In this document: positions 27,717 through 37,750 of the stretch, piece after piece
How positions within the stretch are numbered: the first letter of the stretch is position 1
Layout of the letters: each line of letters starts with the position of its first letter
Source: Novipirellula caenicola
Lineage (GTDB): Bacteria > Planctomycetota > Planctomycetia > Pirellulales > Pirellulaceae
Length of the DNA stretch: 64,000 nucleotides
Reading direction: 5' to 3'
Assembly (NCBI RefSeq): GCF_039545035.1
Contig: NZ_BAABRO010000002.1
Coordinates: 496,001-560,000 of the forward strand
Made by a program: the position numbers and the translations under genes
The notes under the pieces: generated by a model
What the model was told of the DNA's origin: nothing
Database searches by the model: none
Seen by the model: only the letters and a program-made list of their open reading frames with translations

Positions 27717-28040
27717 CTACGTTTGATTTCCCAAGTCTTCTACGCGTGCAAGCGATACATGGCTATGGACGCCAGTTGAACGGGCGGATTCTGAACCGCA
27801 TTTCTCACAGAAGAACTTGGCATCGTCGATCGTGCCCTTGGTGAGGTGACAATCACATGACGGACACACCAATCGGGCCGCGTAGAGTGAATGTGGAATC
27901 AGCAAGCCAGCTGATTTGGCGAGCACTTCGTTGATAAGCAAAACGGTGTGCTGCAAAACAGGAGAGTCAGCTACTGAGCGTTGGTTTACTTTAAGCCATC
28001 TCGGAAACGTAAGCCGGTCGAGATCGGGGGCGAAGCGTGA
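27717..28040 (-). pseudogene. Truncated zinc-ribbon protein fragment
   Basis: The frame ending at 27717 encodes a C-terminal four-Cys zinc ribbon: CPSCDCHL, then FFCEKCGSES. Upstream it stays open past a TTG at 27956 and still reads as protein (DLDRLTFPRWLKVNQRS, VLQHTVLLINEVL) to about 28040, then turns into repeat-like sequence; an in-frame TAG lies near 28131. No ATG or GTG start is present. This suggests a gene that lost its 5' end when the neighbouring repeat arrived. A short gene from TTG 27956 (79 residues) is the alternative. Confidence 0.4.
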
Positions 28041-28170
28041 TGGGTTTGAGCGTCGACGGGTAACGCTACGGATTTGTATTCGTCTGTCCCCGCAGACGGT
28101 TACATCCGATGCGGCGGTGCGAGTGGTGCGCTAATCGCTGGTGGTGCACGCGTGGTTTCAATGAACGATT

Positions 28171-28765
28171 GCCGATCAAGCGGTTTGTTGCGAGTAAATG
28201 AACGCAATCGGCTTGGAAAGCCGAGCGACAATGAGGTGCGCAGATCTTGTTGCGATAGCAACGCTCGTAAGTCTTGTTCGTTGCTGCCATCGCTTTCGCG
28301 ACTGAAACGGTGGGTAAAAACAACGTCTGGCAAATTGTCGCTCTGAATTCGTTCATCGCTCCTCCCATTCGTCGGACAGAAATGAATCGTCGCTGGCGAT
28401 GTCCTGCTCGCAATCATGAGCTTAAGGACGTGACTGCCGATCAAGCGGTTTGATGCGAATGAATGAACGCAATCGGCTTGGAAAGCCGAGCGACAATGAG
28501 GTGCGCAGATCTTGTTGCGATAGCAACATTCGCAAGTCATGTTCGCTGCTGCCGTCGCTATCGCGACTGAAACGATGGGTAAGAACAACGTCTGGCAAAT
28601 TGTCGCTCTGAATTTGTTCATCGGCCCTCCCATTCGTCGGACAGAAATGAGTCGTTGCTGGCGATGTCCTGCTCGCAATCATGAGCTTAAGGACGTGACT
28701 GCCGATCAAACGGTTTGTTCTGAGTGAATGAACGCAATCGGCTTGGAAAGCCGAGCGACAATGGA
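28171..28765. repeat. 265-bp tandem repeat, about 2.2 copies
   Basis: The word GCCGATCAAGCGGTTTG occurs at 28171 and 28436 and, with one change, at 28701; the intervals are exactly 265 bp. The copies share GCAATCGGCTTGGAAAGCCG and CCTCCCATTCGTCGGACAG. The third copy stops after about 65 bp. Minus-strand frames through the copies encode parallel peptides and are not taken as genes. Confidence 0.85.
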
Positions 28766-29269
28766 CCGCTGAGGGACACAGCATGTATCTCACCAACAAT
28801 CCGTCTGACTGGCTCTTGTTCAACCGATGAAAACGCCATGGTTCGGTGATCCATGTCGCAAATCGGGGCTCAACTCGCGCGTCGCAGATGCTTAACCCGG
28901 TGTCGCAATAAATTCTTGAGTCGTGGCTGCCTTGATGGAATAATGAAAATGGTTATTTCGACGCGTAGGTGGTTTGATTCGCCGGTGATCCAGCACCATG
29001 GTCCTTAAAAAAACGTGAATTTCCTACATTTTAGTAGTTAAGAAATTCCCCCTGCTCGTCATAGATCAAGTGCGGCGTTGGATTGTGATTTCCAGGATGT
29101 CAGATCGACGTCCCGTTCGCGCTTGAATCCAATTTTCCTGCATCTTTTCGACCACTCGACCGTTTTTTCTGAACAATTTGGTTTGTCTGCTGCATCCGTT
29201 AGATGGAGTGGGACAGCCATCGACTCAGGCTGCGTTAGTCGCTTTCTTTTCTCTTTTCTGGTGAATGAC
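28766..29269. other. Spacer upstream of the DUF1559 gene
   Basis: About 500 bp without gene or recognisable repeat. The part from 28990 on is richer in A and T (AATTTCCTACATTTTAGTAG) and may contain the promoter of the DUF1559 gene. The frame of that gene is open from 29078, but the extra residues look unlike protein. Confidence 0.4.
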
Positions 29270-30475
29270 ATGAAAAAGCCACAACATTCTGGCTTCACAT
29301 TGGTGGAGCTTCTCGTTGTCATCGCAATCATTGGCGTCCTCGTCGGGCTATTGTTGCCGGCCGTGCAAGCAGCCCGCGAAGCTGCGAGGCGAATGAGTTG
29401 TAGCAACAATCTGAAGCAACTCGGCTTGGCGATGCACAACTACCATTCTGCCTACAAGCAGTTGCCGCCTGCCGGAAGCGGCACAGCAAAAGTCACCTCT
29501 GCAAGTGCGGTTGTGCCGGGAACCAATGCCAATAACGTGTACTTGAATTGGTTGGTCGGCTTAACACCGTTCTTCGAGCAACAAAGTCTTTGGGAACAGA
29601 TCTCCAATCCGCTTGACGCCGACGGCGATCCCTCCACCACAAACGACGTTTGGCAGCCGATGGGCCCCAATCCAGAGATGTGGTTGTCTCATCATGGTGC
29701 GAACAACTACGTCCCCTGGCGTACCAACATTCCGGCACTGCGTTGCCCCAGCGATCCTGGCAACGGGCTTCCGTCCCAAGGAAGAACCAATTACGCCTAC
29801 TGCTACGGCGATAGCCCGCACCAATCACACGAGGGCGCTAAGAACGCAGCCGGTGCTCCTCGAGCGTCTCAGGCTGTGCGGGCTGCTCAGCGTGGGATGT
29901 TCGTGATGCGGCAAACGACGAGGTTCCGTGACGTTTTGGATGGCCTGTCCAACACCATCGCCGGCGGCGAGATCGCGACCGACCTAGGAGACCGCGACAA
30001 ACGAACCGAGTTTGGTTACGAATCGACGAATATCGATGGCAGACGGCTCACGGATCGTGTTCCGTCCAACTTGTGTCCCAATACGGATCCCGAGCGCCCT
30101 CAATTTTGGCACACGTCTCAGAAAACGGAAGGGAACGCGGAACGCCGACGTGGGTACAAATGGGCTTGGGCGGCTCCCGCGTATTCGGGGATGACGACGA
30201 TCTGGCCTCCGAACGAACGGATGTGTCTGGGTTCGTCCAATTCGCGGGCTGCAGCCATCGCGCCGCCCAGCAGTCGCCATCAAGGTGGTGTCCACGTGCT
30301 GATGGGCGACGGGGCAGTCAAATTCATTACTGACTCGATCGAAGCTGGAAATCAGCAAGCCCCCAGAGTTGCAACGCTGGGGTCCGCTACACCACCGGGG
30401 TCGGAGAGCCCTTATGGTTTGTGGGGTGCTCTGGGCACTCGAGCGGCCAAAGAAGTCATTGACTCCGAGTTTTAA
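29270..30475 (+). CDS. DUF1559 prepilin-like secreted protein
   Basis: A 401-residue member of the planctomycete DUF1559 family. It starts with a type IV prepilin-like leader: MKKPQHSG then [20 protein letters not shown], the processing site being Gly before Phe. Next comes [20 protein letters not shown], which is the family hallmark, and near the C-terminus the H-x9-DG box ([12 protein letters not shown]). These pseudopilins are exported and occur in tens of copies per planctomycete genome; their function is unknown. The ATG at 29270 has a weak upstream GGTG; a GTG at 29261 is possible. A small lipoprotein and a sulfatase follow on the same strand. Confidence 0.92.
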   Translation: MKKPQHSGFTLVELLVVIAIIGVLVGLLLPAVQAAREAARRMSCSNNLKQLGLAMHNYHSAYKQLPPAGSGTAKVTSASAVVPGTNANNVYLNWLVGLTPFFEQQSLWEQISNPLDADGDPSTTNDVWQPMGPNPEMWLSHHGANNYVPWRTNIPALRCPSDPGNGLPSQGRTNYAYCYGDSPHQSHEGAKNAAGAPRASQAVRAAQRGMFVMRQTTRFRDVLDGLSNTIAGGEIATDLGDRDKRTEFGYESTNIDGRRLTDRVPSNLCPNTDPERPQFWHTSQKTEGNAERRRGYKWAWAAPAYSGMTTIWPPNERMCLGSSNSRAAAIAPPSSRHQGGVHVLMGDGAVKFITDSIEAGNQQAPRVATLGSATPPGSESPYGLWGALGTRAAKEVIDSEF

Positions 30476-30514
30476 TCCCGCCTCTGCTCCTGGTGGGTCT
30501 GTCGTCAATCCAGC

Positions 30515-30559
30515 AATGATCACAAATGCAATGATCATGGATGCAATGATCATGGACGA
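30515..30559. repeat. 15-bp direct repeat, three copies
   Basis: AATGATCAtggATGC-type units at 30515, 30530 and 30545; the first reads AATGATCACAAATGC, the second AATGATCATGGATGC. They lie 40 bp after the DUF1559 stop codon. Confidence 0.7.
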
Positions 30560-30600
30560 CCGAGAACTCAGAAACGCTTAAGTGCGTTGATAGGTTACGA

Positions 30601-30630
30601 AACGGTGTCAGTCATCGGGCTGGCACCGTT
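30601..30630 (+). terminator. Hairpin after the DUF1559 gene
   Basis: Arms AACGGTGTCAG (30601-30611) and CTGGCACCGTT (30620-30630) pair with one G-T wobble around an 8-base loop. No strong T-run follows. It may end or attenuate transcription before the lipoprotein gene. Confidence 0.5.
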
Positions 30631-30703
30631 ATTGATCTGGTGTGTCTTGCCTTGTAACAAGACGCATCGGAAGACCATTTATTTTACTTTTAGGATCGAT
30701 ATC

Positions 30704-30928
30704 GTGAAACGAATTATCTCAAAACCGTGTGTGTTTGCTGCACTCCTGTCCGTGATGTTGGTTGCGGCAATGACGGGCTGTTCAGAACAAGACAATTCCG
30801 TGACGGGTGGCAGCAAGGATGAACTCAATGCATACCTTGAAGAACATCCCGAGCTGGTAGAAGGCGCAAATGAATACGAGAAGCAGTGGGAGGATGGCTA
30901 TGTGGAACCCGACGCGGAAGAAGAGTGA
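30704..30928 (+). CDS. Small lipoprotein
   Basis: A 74-residue protein: a basic start VKRIISKP, a hydrophobic core and a lipobox-like end (MTGC, Cys ~26), then about 48 mostly acidic residues (NAYLEEHPELVEGANEYEKQ). The start is GTG 30704 with AGGA nine bases upstream. Similar tiny lipoproteins often follow DUF1559 genes in planctomycetes. Function unknown. Confidence 0.7.
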   Translation: MKRIISKPCVFAALLSVMLVAAMTGCSEQDNSVTGGSKDELNAYLEEHPELVEGANEYEKQWEDGYVEPDAEEE

Positions 30929-31004
30929 TTCTTAGGCTGTGGCCAACGGCGGTGTTGCTTTTGGTCAAAATCAATTTGGCCAAGCTCTATCAAGATCAGG
31001 TTGC

Positions 31005-32537
31005 ATGATGAAGGCTACAATCGCCCCCAAAACGATTCTTCTGTTTATCGTGTTTAGCACTGCGGCACTGGTTGGTGTCGCAGGAGCGGCCCCGCCAGAC
31101 AGGCCCAACATCGTGTTCATCCTTGCGGACGACATGGGATACGGCGAGGTGTCTGCGATGAATCCCGATCGGTGCAAGGTGCCTACGCCAGCCATCGATC
31201 AATTGGTATCACAAGGCATGCATTTTACGGACGCGCACTCGTCGTCATCGGTATGCACGCCAACGCGATACAGCATCCTGACCGGACGTTACAACTGGCG
31301 GACCCAACTGCAACGGTTCGTGCTGTATGGATATAGCCCGCCGCTGATCGATCCGCACCGGGTGACCGTGGCGGATTTCTTGAAGGACCAGGGATACAAC
31401 ACCGCTGCGATCGGCAAATGGCATCTGGGAATGGATATCCCTACCACCGATGGCAAGGCTCCGGGCAAAGGTCACAGTCCCGAGAACATCGATTGGACGG
31501 GCACGATCGAAAATGGTCCAACGGCGCGAGGTTTCGACTACTTCTATGGCATCTCGGCCTCGCTCGACATGCCACCGTTTATCTACATCGAAAATGATCG
31601 CTTCGTAGGCCAGGCGACGGCAACCAAGAAATACCAGCGTGAAGGACCGGCGGAGCCGGATTTCGAAGCGGTGGACGTGCTGCCGATGCTGAAACAAAAA
31701 GCGGTCCAGTACATCAACCGGCAAACAGCAGAGCGACCGTATTTTGCGTACATTGCACTGAACTCACCCCACACCCCGATCGTGCCATCGGCTCAGTGGA
31801 ACGGGAAGAGCGCCGTAGGCCGCTACGGTGATTTTGTCATGCAGACAGACGACGTCGTCGGCGCGATTGTCGATGCGGTCGATCAGTCACCCGGCGCGAA
31901 AAATACAATCGTTATTTTCACCACCGACAACGGCTGTTCAAAGATGGCCAAAATCGAACAGCTGAAAGAAAAGGGACACTACGTCAGCGGGCCGCTGCGA
32001 GGTTCCAAAGGTGACCTTTGGGAGGGCGGCCATCGGGTGCCGTTTGTTGTTCGCTGGCCCGCCAAAATTGAACCATCAACACGCTCGGACCAAACGATCG
32101 GCCAGTGGGATCTGATGGCCACGTGCGCCGAAATTTTAGCGACCGAGTTGCCGGCGGGCTCCGCTGAAGACAGCGTCAGTTTTTTGCCAGCGCTGCATGG
32201 CCAACCGATCCAGTCCACTCGAGCGGGAATCATTCACCACGCAATCGACGGCCACTTTGCTTATCGTCAGGGTGATTGGAAACTGTTGCTCGCTCGCGGG
32301 TCGGGCGGGTTGACCGCACCGCGTGAGAAAAATGTTTCCGCTGACGCCCCCGAAGCCCAACTGTACGACTTGGCGTCGGATCTCGGCGAGACCAACAATC
32401 TCTACTTGAGCGAACCCGATGTTGCCAATCGATTGCTCGGTCTGCTCGAATCCGACGTCCGGCGGGGACGCAGCACCGAGGGGACCGACGAAAAGAACGA
32501 CGTGATGCACGTTAAACTCTGGAAAAGTAAGCCGTAG
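31005..32537 (+). CDS. Secreted formylglycine-dependent sulfatase (arylsulfatase family)
   Basis: A 510-residue exported hydrolase. A signal peptide (about 1-28, ending GVAGA) precedes PNIVFILADDMGYGE, whose Asp pair (~42-43) binds calcium. The active-site signature SVCTPTRYSILTGR carries Cys84, to be converted to formylglycine, and GKWHLG and FTTDNG complete the site. Such enzymes release sulfate from algal polysaccharides and are abundant in marine planctomycetes. Two adjacent ATGs (31005, 31008) follow AGG. No formylglycine-generating enzyme gene is in the window. Substrate class not determinable. Confidence 0.93.
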   Translation: MMKATIAPKTILLFIVFSTAALVGVAGAAPPDRPNIVFILADDMGYGEVSAMNPDRCKVPTPAIDQLVSQGMHFTDAHSSSSVCTPTRYSILTGRYNWRTQLQRFVLYGYSPPLIDPHRVTVADFLKDQGYNTAAIGKWHLGMDIPTTDGKAPGKGHSPENIDWTGTIENGPTARGFDYFYGISASLDMPPFIYIENDRFVGQATATKKYQREGPAEPDFEAVDVLPMLKQKAVQYINRQTAERPYFAYIALNSPHTPIVPSAQWNGKSAVGRYGDFVMQTDDVVGAIVDAVDQSPGAKNTIVIFTTDNGCSKMAKIEQLKEKGHYVSGPLRGSKGDLWEGGHRVPFVVRWPAKIEPSTRSDQTIGQWDLMATCAEILATELPAGSAEDSVSFLPALHGQPIQSTRAGIIHHAIDGHFAYRQGDWKLLLARGSGGLTAPREKNVSADAPEAQLYDLASDLGETNNLYLSEPDVANRLLGLLESDVRRGRSTEGTDEKNDVMHVKLWKSKP

Positions 32538-32764
32538 CGCACTGTCCGATTTGCCGTACGTCAGCCATCTTGGATAACGCGAAAGTAGCGGCGATGCCTT
32601 AGTCGCAAGCAGCGACCGAGACACGGGCTTTCGCCAAGCCCACTTATCGACCGCGAAACGTGGCCGCGAAATCAGCAAACCGCTTGTTGACTTATTGAGC
32701 CGCGACGCGTCAGCGGCCGGGTGCCACGCACTACCAAGTGTCTTACGCCCAATTCGATCGACCT

Positions 32765-32848
32765 TGGGTAGCGGTGCAACGCGGGGCCCCGCCCGGTTGC
32801 AGCGAGTAACACGTTCCAAATTTACCGGGTGGCTCGCGCCGCTCCGCT
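32765..32848. repeat. Dispersed repeat B, copy at 32.8 kb
   Basis: GGGTAGCGGTGCAACGCGGG, then GCCCGGTTGCAGC and ending GGGTGGCTCGCGCCGCTCCG. The same order of words is found at 61222-61302. Ends are partly complementary (AGCGGTG with CGCCGCT; CCCGGT with ACCGGG), so it can fold back. The whole spacer 32538-33049 between the sulfatase and ppc genes shows nothing else. Confidence 0.7.
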
Positions 32849-33049
32849 ATGAAAACCACCCGTTCAGTGTGAAAGCAGATGGCATTGGCCGTACGGCCCA
32901 CGGCTGACCGGCGCGATTCGCATTGAGATTGATTCAACAAGCCGCAAGGCAATTCGCGAACCGCCAACGAACAGCCCGCCAAGCCAGATGGCTCGGCCAT
33001 TCTGCAATTTCATCATCTTCGCAGCTACCAATCGTTGTGCGTTCGACCT

Positions 33050-35848
33050 CTAGCCGGTGTTCTTTAAACCTGCGGCGATGCCGTTGATGGTGATGTAGAA
33101 GGCTTGCTGCAACTCGGGATCTTCGCTGCCGCCGCTCTGTTGCCGCATCTGCTTTAACAACCGCACCTGCAAGAAGTTCAGCGGGTCGACGTACGGATTT
33201 CTCAGACGGATTGACCGCTGCAACGTGGGTTGATTTTCCAACACCGCACGTTGTCCGGCAACGCGTAGCACCCAATGCTCGGTCAGTGAGTAGGCCGCTT
33301 TGATCGACTCATAAATCTCCTCACGCACCGTCGCGTCGCTGACCAAGTCGGCATAGCGGCGAGCAATGCCCATGTCCGCTTTGCCCAGCGCGACCTGCAG
33401 GTTGTCGGTCATTGCGCGAAAGAACGGCCAATGGCGATGCATCTCTTGCAGTAACGCCAAATTCTTCTCTGCGTCATCACCGCTGCCGACGAACGCCGCG
33501 ATCGCCTGACCGACGCCATACCATGCAGGCAGATTGTGCCGACTTTGCATCCAGCTGAATCCCCACGGGATCGCACGCAAACCAGCTAGCACATCGTTCC
33601 CCTTTCGCCGCGCCGGACGTGATCCGATTCGCATGCTACTCAGTTCGTTGATCGGTGTCGCTTCCTGCCAATATTGCAACAGTGCCGGTGTCTCATAAAT
33701 GAATTCGCGGTAGCTGCGAAACGCTGTGGCCGAAAGCTGCTCCATCGCGTCCAACCAAGATTTTTTTGGAGTCGCCTTTCGCTTGTGAGCCGGCGTCGAA
33801 GCAACCAACACCGCGCTAACGAGCTGCTCTAAATGACGAGCCGCAATCTCGGGGTGGAAGTAGTAATCATTAATCACCTCGCCTTGTTCCGTGATACGAA
33901 TACGCCCTTCGACGGACCCCGGCGGCTGAGCCAGGATGGCACGGTTAGCTGGACCGCCGCCTCGCGCGATGGTGCCTCCGCGGCCGTGAAAAATGGTCAG
34001 TGACACGCCGTGCTCGCGACAGCACTTCGTTAGCCGATCCTGCGCCTGATACAGTTCCCAGGTCGCTGTTAGAAAACCGGCGTCCTTGTTGCTGTCGGAA
34101 TAGCCGATCATCACGTTCTGTTCCATCCCCTGCGCCGCAAGATGCTCGCGATAAGCAGGATGAGCGAACAGTTTTGTCATGACCTCGGGGGCGTTTTTCA
34201 AGTCGTCGCGAGTCTCGAACAACGGTGCGATCGCAGGCAGCGCCTGTGGATTGCCATCACTACGCTGACACAGTCCATACCATTTTGCCAATAGCAACAC
34301 GGCCAGTACGTCGTCGACGTCCTTGGACATGCTGATGATATACGGTCCGATCATCTCTGGGCCGTACAACTCTACCGCTCGTGCGATGACCCGAAACAAT
34401 TGCAAAAGCTCGGCGGTCGTTTCGCTGTAGTCGCTCGGTTCGCCGATCTCCGGATTGTCGCTGGCAAGTTGCGTCGTCAACAATTCGGCTCGTTCCGCTG
34501 GAGTGAGTTCCAAGTAGTTCGAGGAGATCCCCAGCTTGGCAAAAATCTCTGCCAACGCTGCGTCGTGATAATCGCTGAACTGACGAATATCCAATCGTGC
34601 TACATTGACCCCAAAGACGTTGGCTTGGACCAACGCGTCTTTTAACTGAGCGTCGGCGATCGTATCGGTACGTCCGTTGCGCAGACTAAGGTCAATGCTC
34701 TCTAGCGGTTTTAGCAAGTCCGCTGCTGTACGCAATTCGGCCATCGGCGAGTTGTCATCTTCCAGCAATCGCGATTTGACAGGATCATGATTGGCATCAT
34801 TTAAATCCGCTTTTAACGCCGCAGCCAGCAATCGATAGGGCTCGTCCGGATACTGCTCCGCCAGAAACTTGACGTGTCCCGAGTTGCCTGACAATTCCTG
34901 TTCGAGCAATTCAAGCAGCTCCTTTGCAGGCGTATGCAACTGCTCGCTGAGACTAAGCGTCCGTGTTAGCGCCCCCGCGGTTTCGCCATGCCGCGACAAA
35001 GCCATCCCGCGATGCAGCCGTAATGTTTCGGCAGTAACAAACGCCGTGACATTCGGATTGCCATCTCGGTCGCCGCCGATCCAGCTGCCGAATGTCAGAA
35101 ACCGCTTGGGCAGTTGCACCGAGGGAAAATGTTCGGCGAGTGCTTCTTCCATCTCGCGATAGATCTTTGGAACGACATCCCAAATCGTCTGATCGAAATA
35201 ATAAAGCCCTGTTTTAACTTCGTCGGTAACGGTCGGTTTCGCTTGCCGAGCTTGCGACGTGAGCCACATCCCGGTGATCTCGGCTAACATCCCCTGTTTC
35301 ACGCGTACTTCATCTGCCGGCAACAAGTTCATCTCGTCCAGATGACGGAGGCCTTCTTCGATCCGTTTTAGTTTCGAGATCAAGGTACGGCGTTTTGCTT
35401 CGGTGGGATGTGCCGTGAACACGGGCTCGATATGCAGCCCCTGCAACATGTTCTGCATGTGCATCTCGTCGACCCCGGCGTCGGCCAGTTCCGCGATTGC
35501 AGCACGAATCGATTCGGCGATCGGTTTCGGCGACTCCATTTTGATTCGTGTCCGCAGCACCCTCGCGCGATGGTGCTCTTCGGCCACATTGATCAATTGA
35601 AAGTAGAGTGTGAAAGCTCGGGCCACTTCACAGATCTGCTGTAAATCTAAATCGTCCACGATCTCGGCGATGCGGACGGCGACTTCGTCCGCCGAGTCGT
35701 GATCGTGTCGACGCACTTTCGATAACGCACGAAAACGTTCTTCGAGTTCGAACGCATTGACCCCTGCTTGGCGGCGGATCACCTTTCCCAACAAATCGCC
35801 TAACAAGTGGATATCGGTGGAAAGTCGCTTGTGGAGTTGTTTGGACAT
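33050..35848 (-). CDS. ppc: Phosphoenolpyruvate carboxylase
   Basis: A 932-residue cytosolic enzyme that fixes bicarbonate onto PEP to give oxaloacetate, feeding the TCA cycle. Catalytic landmarks are all present: VFTAHPTEAKRR with His147, GGDRDGNPNVT, GYSDSNKDAGF, and FHGRGGTIARGGGP followed by GSVEGRIRITEQGEV. The C-terminus ends INGIAAGLKNTG, as in the family, where the last residues reach the active site. Full length, ATG start at 35848. It stands alone; no regulatory site is evident in the long upstream spacer. Confidence 0.97.
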   Translation of the reverse strand: MSKQLHKRLSTDIHLLGDLLGKVIRRQAGVNAFELEERFRALSKVRRHDHDSADEVAVRIAEIVDDLDLQQICEVARAFTLYFQLINVAEEHHRARVLRTRIKMESPKPIAESIRAAIAELADAGVDEMHMQNMLQGLHIEPVFTAHPTEAKRRTLISKLKRIEEGLRHLDEMNLLPADEVRVKQGMLAEITGMWLTSQARQAKPTVTDEVKTGLYYFDQTIWDVVPKIYREMEEALAEHFPSVQLPKRFLTFGSWIGGDRDGNPNVTAFVTAETLRLHRGMALSRHGETAGALTRTLSLSEQLHTPAKELLELLEQELSGNSGHVKFLAEQYPDEPYRLLAAALKADLNDANHDPVKSRLLEDDNSPMAELRTAADLLKPLESIDLSLRNGRTDTIADAQLKDALVQANVFGVNVARLDIRQFSDYHDAALAEIFAKLGISSNYLELTPAERAELLTTQLASDNPEIGEPSDYSETTAELLQLFRVIARAVELYGPEMIGPYIISMSKDVDDVLAVLLLAKWYGLCQRSDGNPQALPAIAPLFETRDDLKNAPEVMTKLFAHPAYREHLAAQGMEQNVMIGYSDSNKDAGFLTATWELYQAQDRLTKCCREHGVSLTIFHGRGGTIARGGGPANRAILAQPPGSVEGRIRITEQGEVINDYYFHPEIAARHLEQLVSAVLVASTPAHKRKATPKKSWLDAMEQLSATAFRSYREFIYETPALLQYWQEATPINELSSMRIGSRPARRKGNDVLAGLRAIPWGFSWMQSRHNLPAWYGVGQAIAAFVGSGDDAEKNLALLQEMHRHWPFFRAMTDNLQVALGKADMGIARRYADLVSDATVREEIYESIKAAYSLTEHWVLRVAGQRAVLENQPTLQRSIRLRNPYVDPLNFLQVRLLKQMRQQSGGSEDPELQQAFYITINGIAAGLKNTG

Positions 35849-36707
35849 CGGATTAGCGTTTTCTAAGGTTTCACTTGCAAGATTTTCAGCACCATTGCCC
35901 CAATGACTTCACGCATGAAACGAGTATGGGGAATGGAGAACCACGGGGACCACTGCTCTACAACGATGGAATACCACCACAGAACGCATCAATCTGAACT
36001 CACTGTATTATTGCATGCAAGGTGGTTGGCGATGAAATCCGGCGTGGTTATCCAAAGACCTAGATAGGGGGCCACATAATCACTTCGAGTGCTCTCGATG
36101 GCCGAGCCCGTTCATCGAGGGTGTGTCAAATCACCCTCTCTTTTTCGATCGACTTGTTTTGCATTCACTCCGCTGGTCGCGATGGGATTCGCTAGCCATC
36201 GAAGGGAGTTTTATCTCGCAACAGATGGGGATGAGAGTGAGATTCTTGGTCCCAAAGCAAAGATGTCCAAACAAAGCCTCGACGCGAAAAGGGCCGAATG
36301 ATTTTCCGATGATGTATCGATCGCGCCAAAGCCATGCGAAAGCCCCGAAGCGATCGCAATGTCGAAGGCCCGTATTTGCGTTAGCGGAAATAACGTGCAT
36401 CTTGCGGTGGGAAATCCCACCCGCCTTTAATCATTCTCATCTGGTAATGATCCTATGAACCGGACAGGCGAAACCAGGGACGGTTTTGACGAGGTCAGGT
36501 TCCGCTGCGAAATTTGGCGGTCTCGCGAGGCCCGCGCGACCGTGACGACGACGAGTGGCTGAATTTGCCCAACATCGCGCTTTGCCGCGACGCTTGCGGT
36601 ATGATTGGCTTGGTCTGGATACCCACCAATAGCACTGCGTCTTGACTGGAATGTTGTCGCCGACGCTGAGTCCCTTCTCGCTTTTCACAAACTGGAAACC
36701 CTGTCAA
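35849..36707. other. Long gene-free spacer between divergent genes
   Basis: About 860 bp. No frame has protein character. Around 36403-36422 GGTGGGAAATCCCACC forms a short perfect hairpin. Nothing else is recognised; this spacer includes the ppc promoter. Confidence 0.45.
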
Positions 36708-37175
36708 ATGCGATTGATTGCCACGTTCCTGATTGCGGCTGTATGGATCGGAACCCCAACCACAGCGACCGCCGATGAACCGATCACGCTGATGGGGACC
36801 ATTCTAAAGTGGCAATACCCCCAATCCAAACTTAGCGGCAGTGAGATGTCGGACGTTCCCACGGTCAACGCCGATGGCAACAGAACGGCGGCGTCCATGG
36901 TGTGCAAAACCCATATGACGACCAAAGACTCGGTCGAAAAAGTGATTGCCTTTTATGAGAAGAAACTAACGCCCAATCCCAAGGCCGACGACAAGACGAA
37001 AGCAGAATGGACCGATGGACGAGCCGTGCTGATTTCGGACGAATCGGCGGGGCGGCCCTTTGCGCTTCACACGATCCTTGTCACCACAAAAAACACCTCG
37101 ACCACGTTGACCGTGTCGCGTGGCAGCAATGAGACCGAAACGCATATCCACTGGAAACATTACGTTCGGTTCTAG
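36708..37175 (+). CDS. Secreted hypothetical protein
   Basis: A 155-residue protein with a signal peptide ([20 protein letters not shown], cleavage near TATADEP). The mature part includes [15 protein letters not shown], a segment seen in small planctomycete exported proteins in which a helix (VxxFYxxKL) is followed by beta strands ([16 protein letters not shown]). No named family. The ATG at 36708 starts the signal peptide and is preferred to the longer frame from 36642. Confidence 0.7.
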   Translation: MRLIATFLIAAVWIGTPTTATADEPITLMGTILKWQYPQSKLSGSEMSDVPTVNADGNRTAASMVCKTHMTTKDSVEKVIAFYEKKLTPNPKADDKTKAEWTDGRAVLISDESAGRPFALHTILVTTKNTSTTLTVSRGSNETETHIHWKHYVRF

Positions 37176-37222
37176 AGCTCGCGGATTCCAAATTTGACTT
37201 CACGTTTATTTTGCACTGCATT

Positions 37223-37588
37223 ATGAAAAGCACCAAAAGCCACGATGAACGGATAGCCACGATGACGTTTGCTTCGGTCTACCCGCACTATATCACCAAG
37301 GTGGAAAAGAAGGGCCGGAGCACCGACGAACTGCATCAAGTCATCCGCTGGCTAACCGGATTTGATGAAAAGACGCTGCAAAAACAGATCAAAGACAAGG
37401 TCAACTTTGAACAGTTTTTCCAGAAAGCCAAGCTGAATCCCAATGCCCACCTGATCACCGGTGTCATCTGTGGTTACCGGGTTGAGGAGATCGAGAATCC
37501 GCTGACGCAAAAGGTCAGATACCTCGACAAGCTAGTCGACGAATTGGCGAAAGGCCGCAAGATGGAAAAAATCCTACGTAGCGAATGA
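37223..37588 (+). CDS. DUF2200 family protein
   Basis: A 121-residue soluble protein spanning the whole DUF2200 domain: [50 protein letters not shown] and [20 protein letters not shown]. Function is unknown; it is a compact conserved family of many bacteria. ATG 37223 begins four codons inside the open frame; the gene follows the secreted hypothetical by 47 bp on the same strand. Confidence 0.9.
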   Translation: MKSTKSHDERIATMTFASVYPHYITKVEKKGRSTDELHQVIRWLTGFDEKTLQKQIKDKVNFEQFFQKAKLNPNAHLITGVICGYRVEEIENPLTQKVRYLDKLVDELAKGRKMEKILRSE

Positions 37589-37750
37589 ATGTCCACTCGG
37601 GGCTCCGAATCGCCAAAGTCAATGGTGGCAGACCACGCCGCATCCACCTAACAATGCGACCGCCACATGCACGGATGCCGCAGCCCCGTTTCGTCCGATC
37701 GCCGTATCGGAAGTTTTTTCCTCCATTCGTTTTAGCTTGGAAAATCACTC

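Noticed and set aside
28066-28823. Cys/Arg-rich minus-strand genes
   Set aside because: They follow the 265-bp tandem repeat and lack start signals or protein character.
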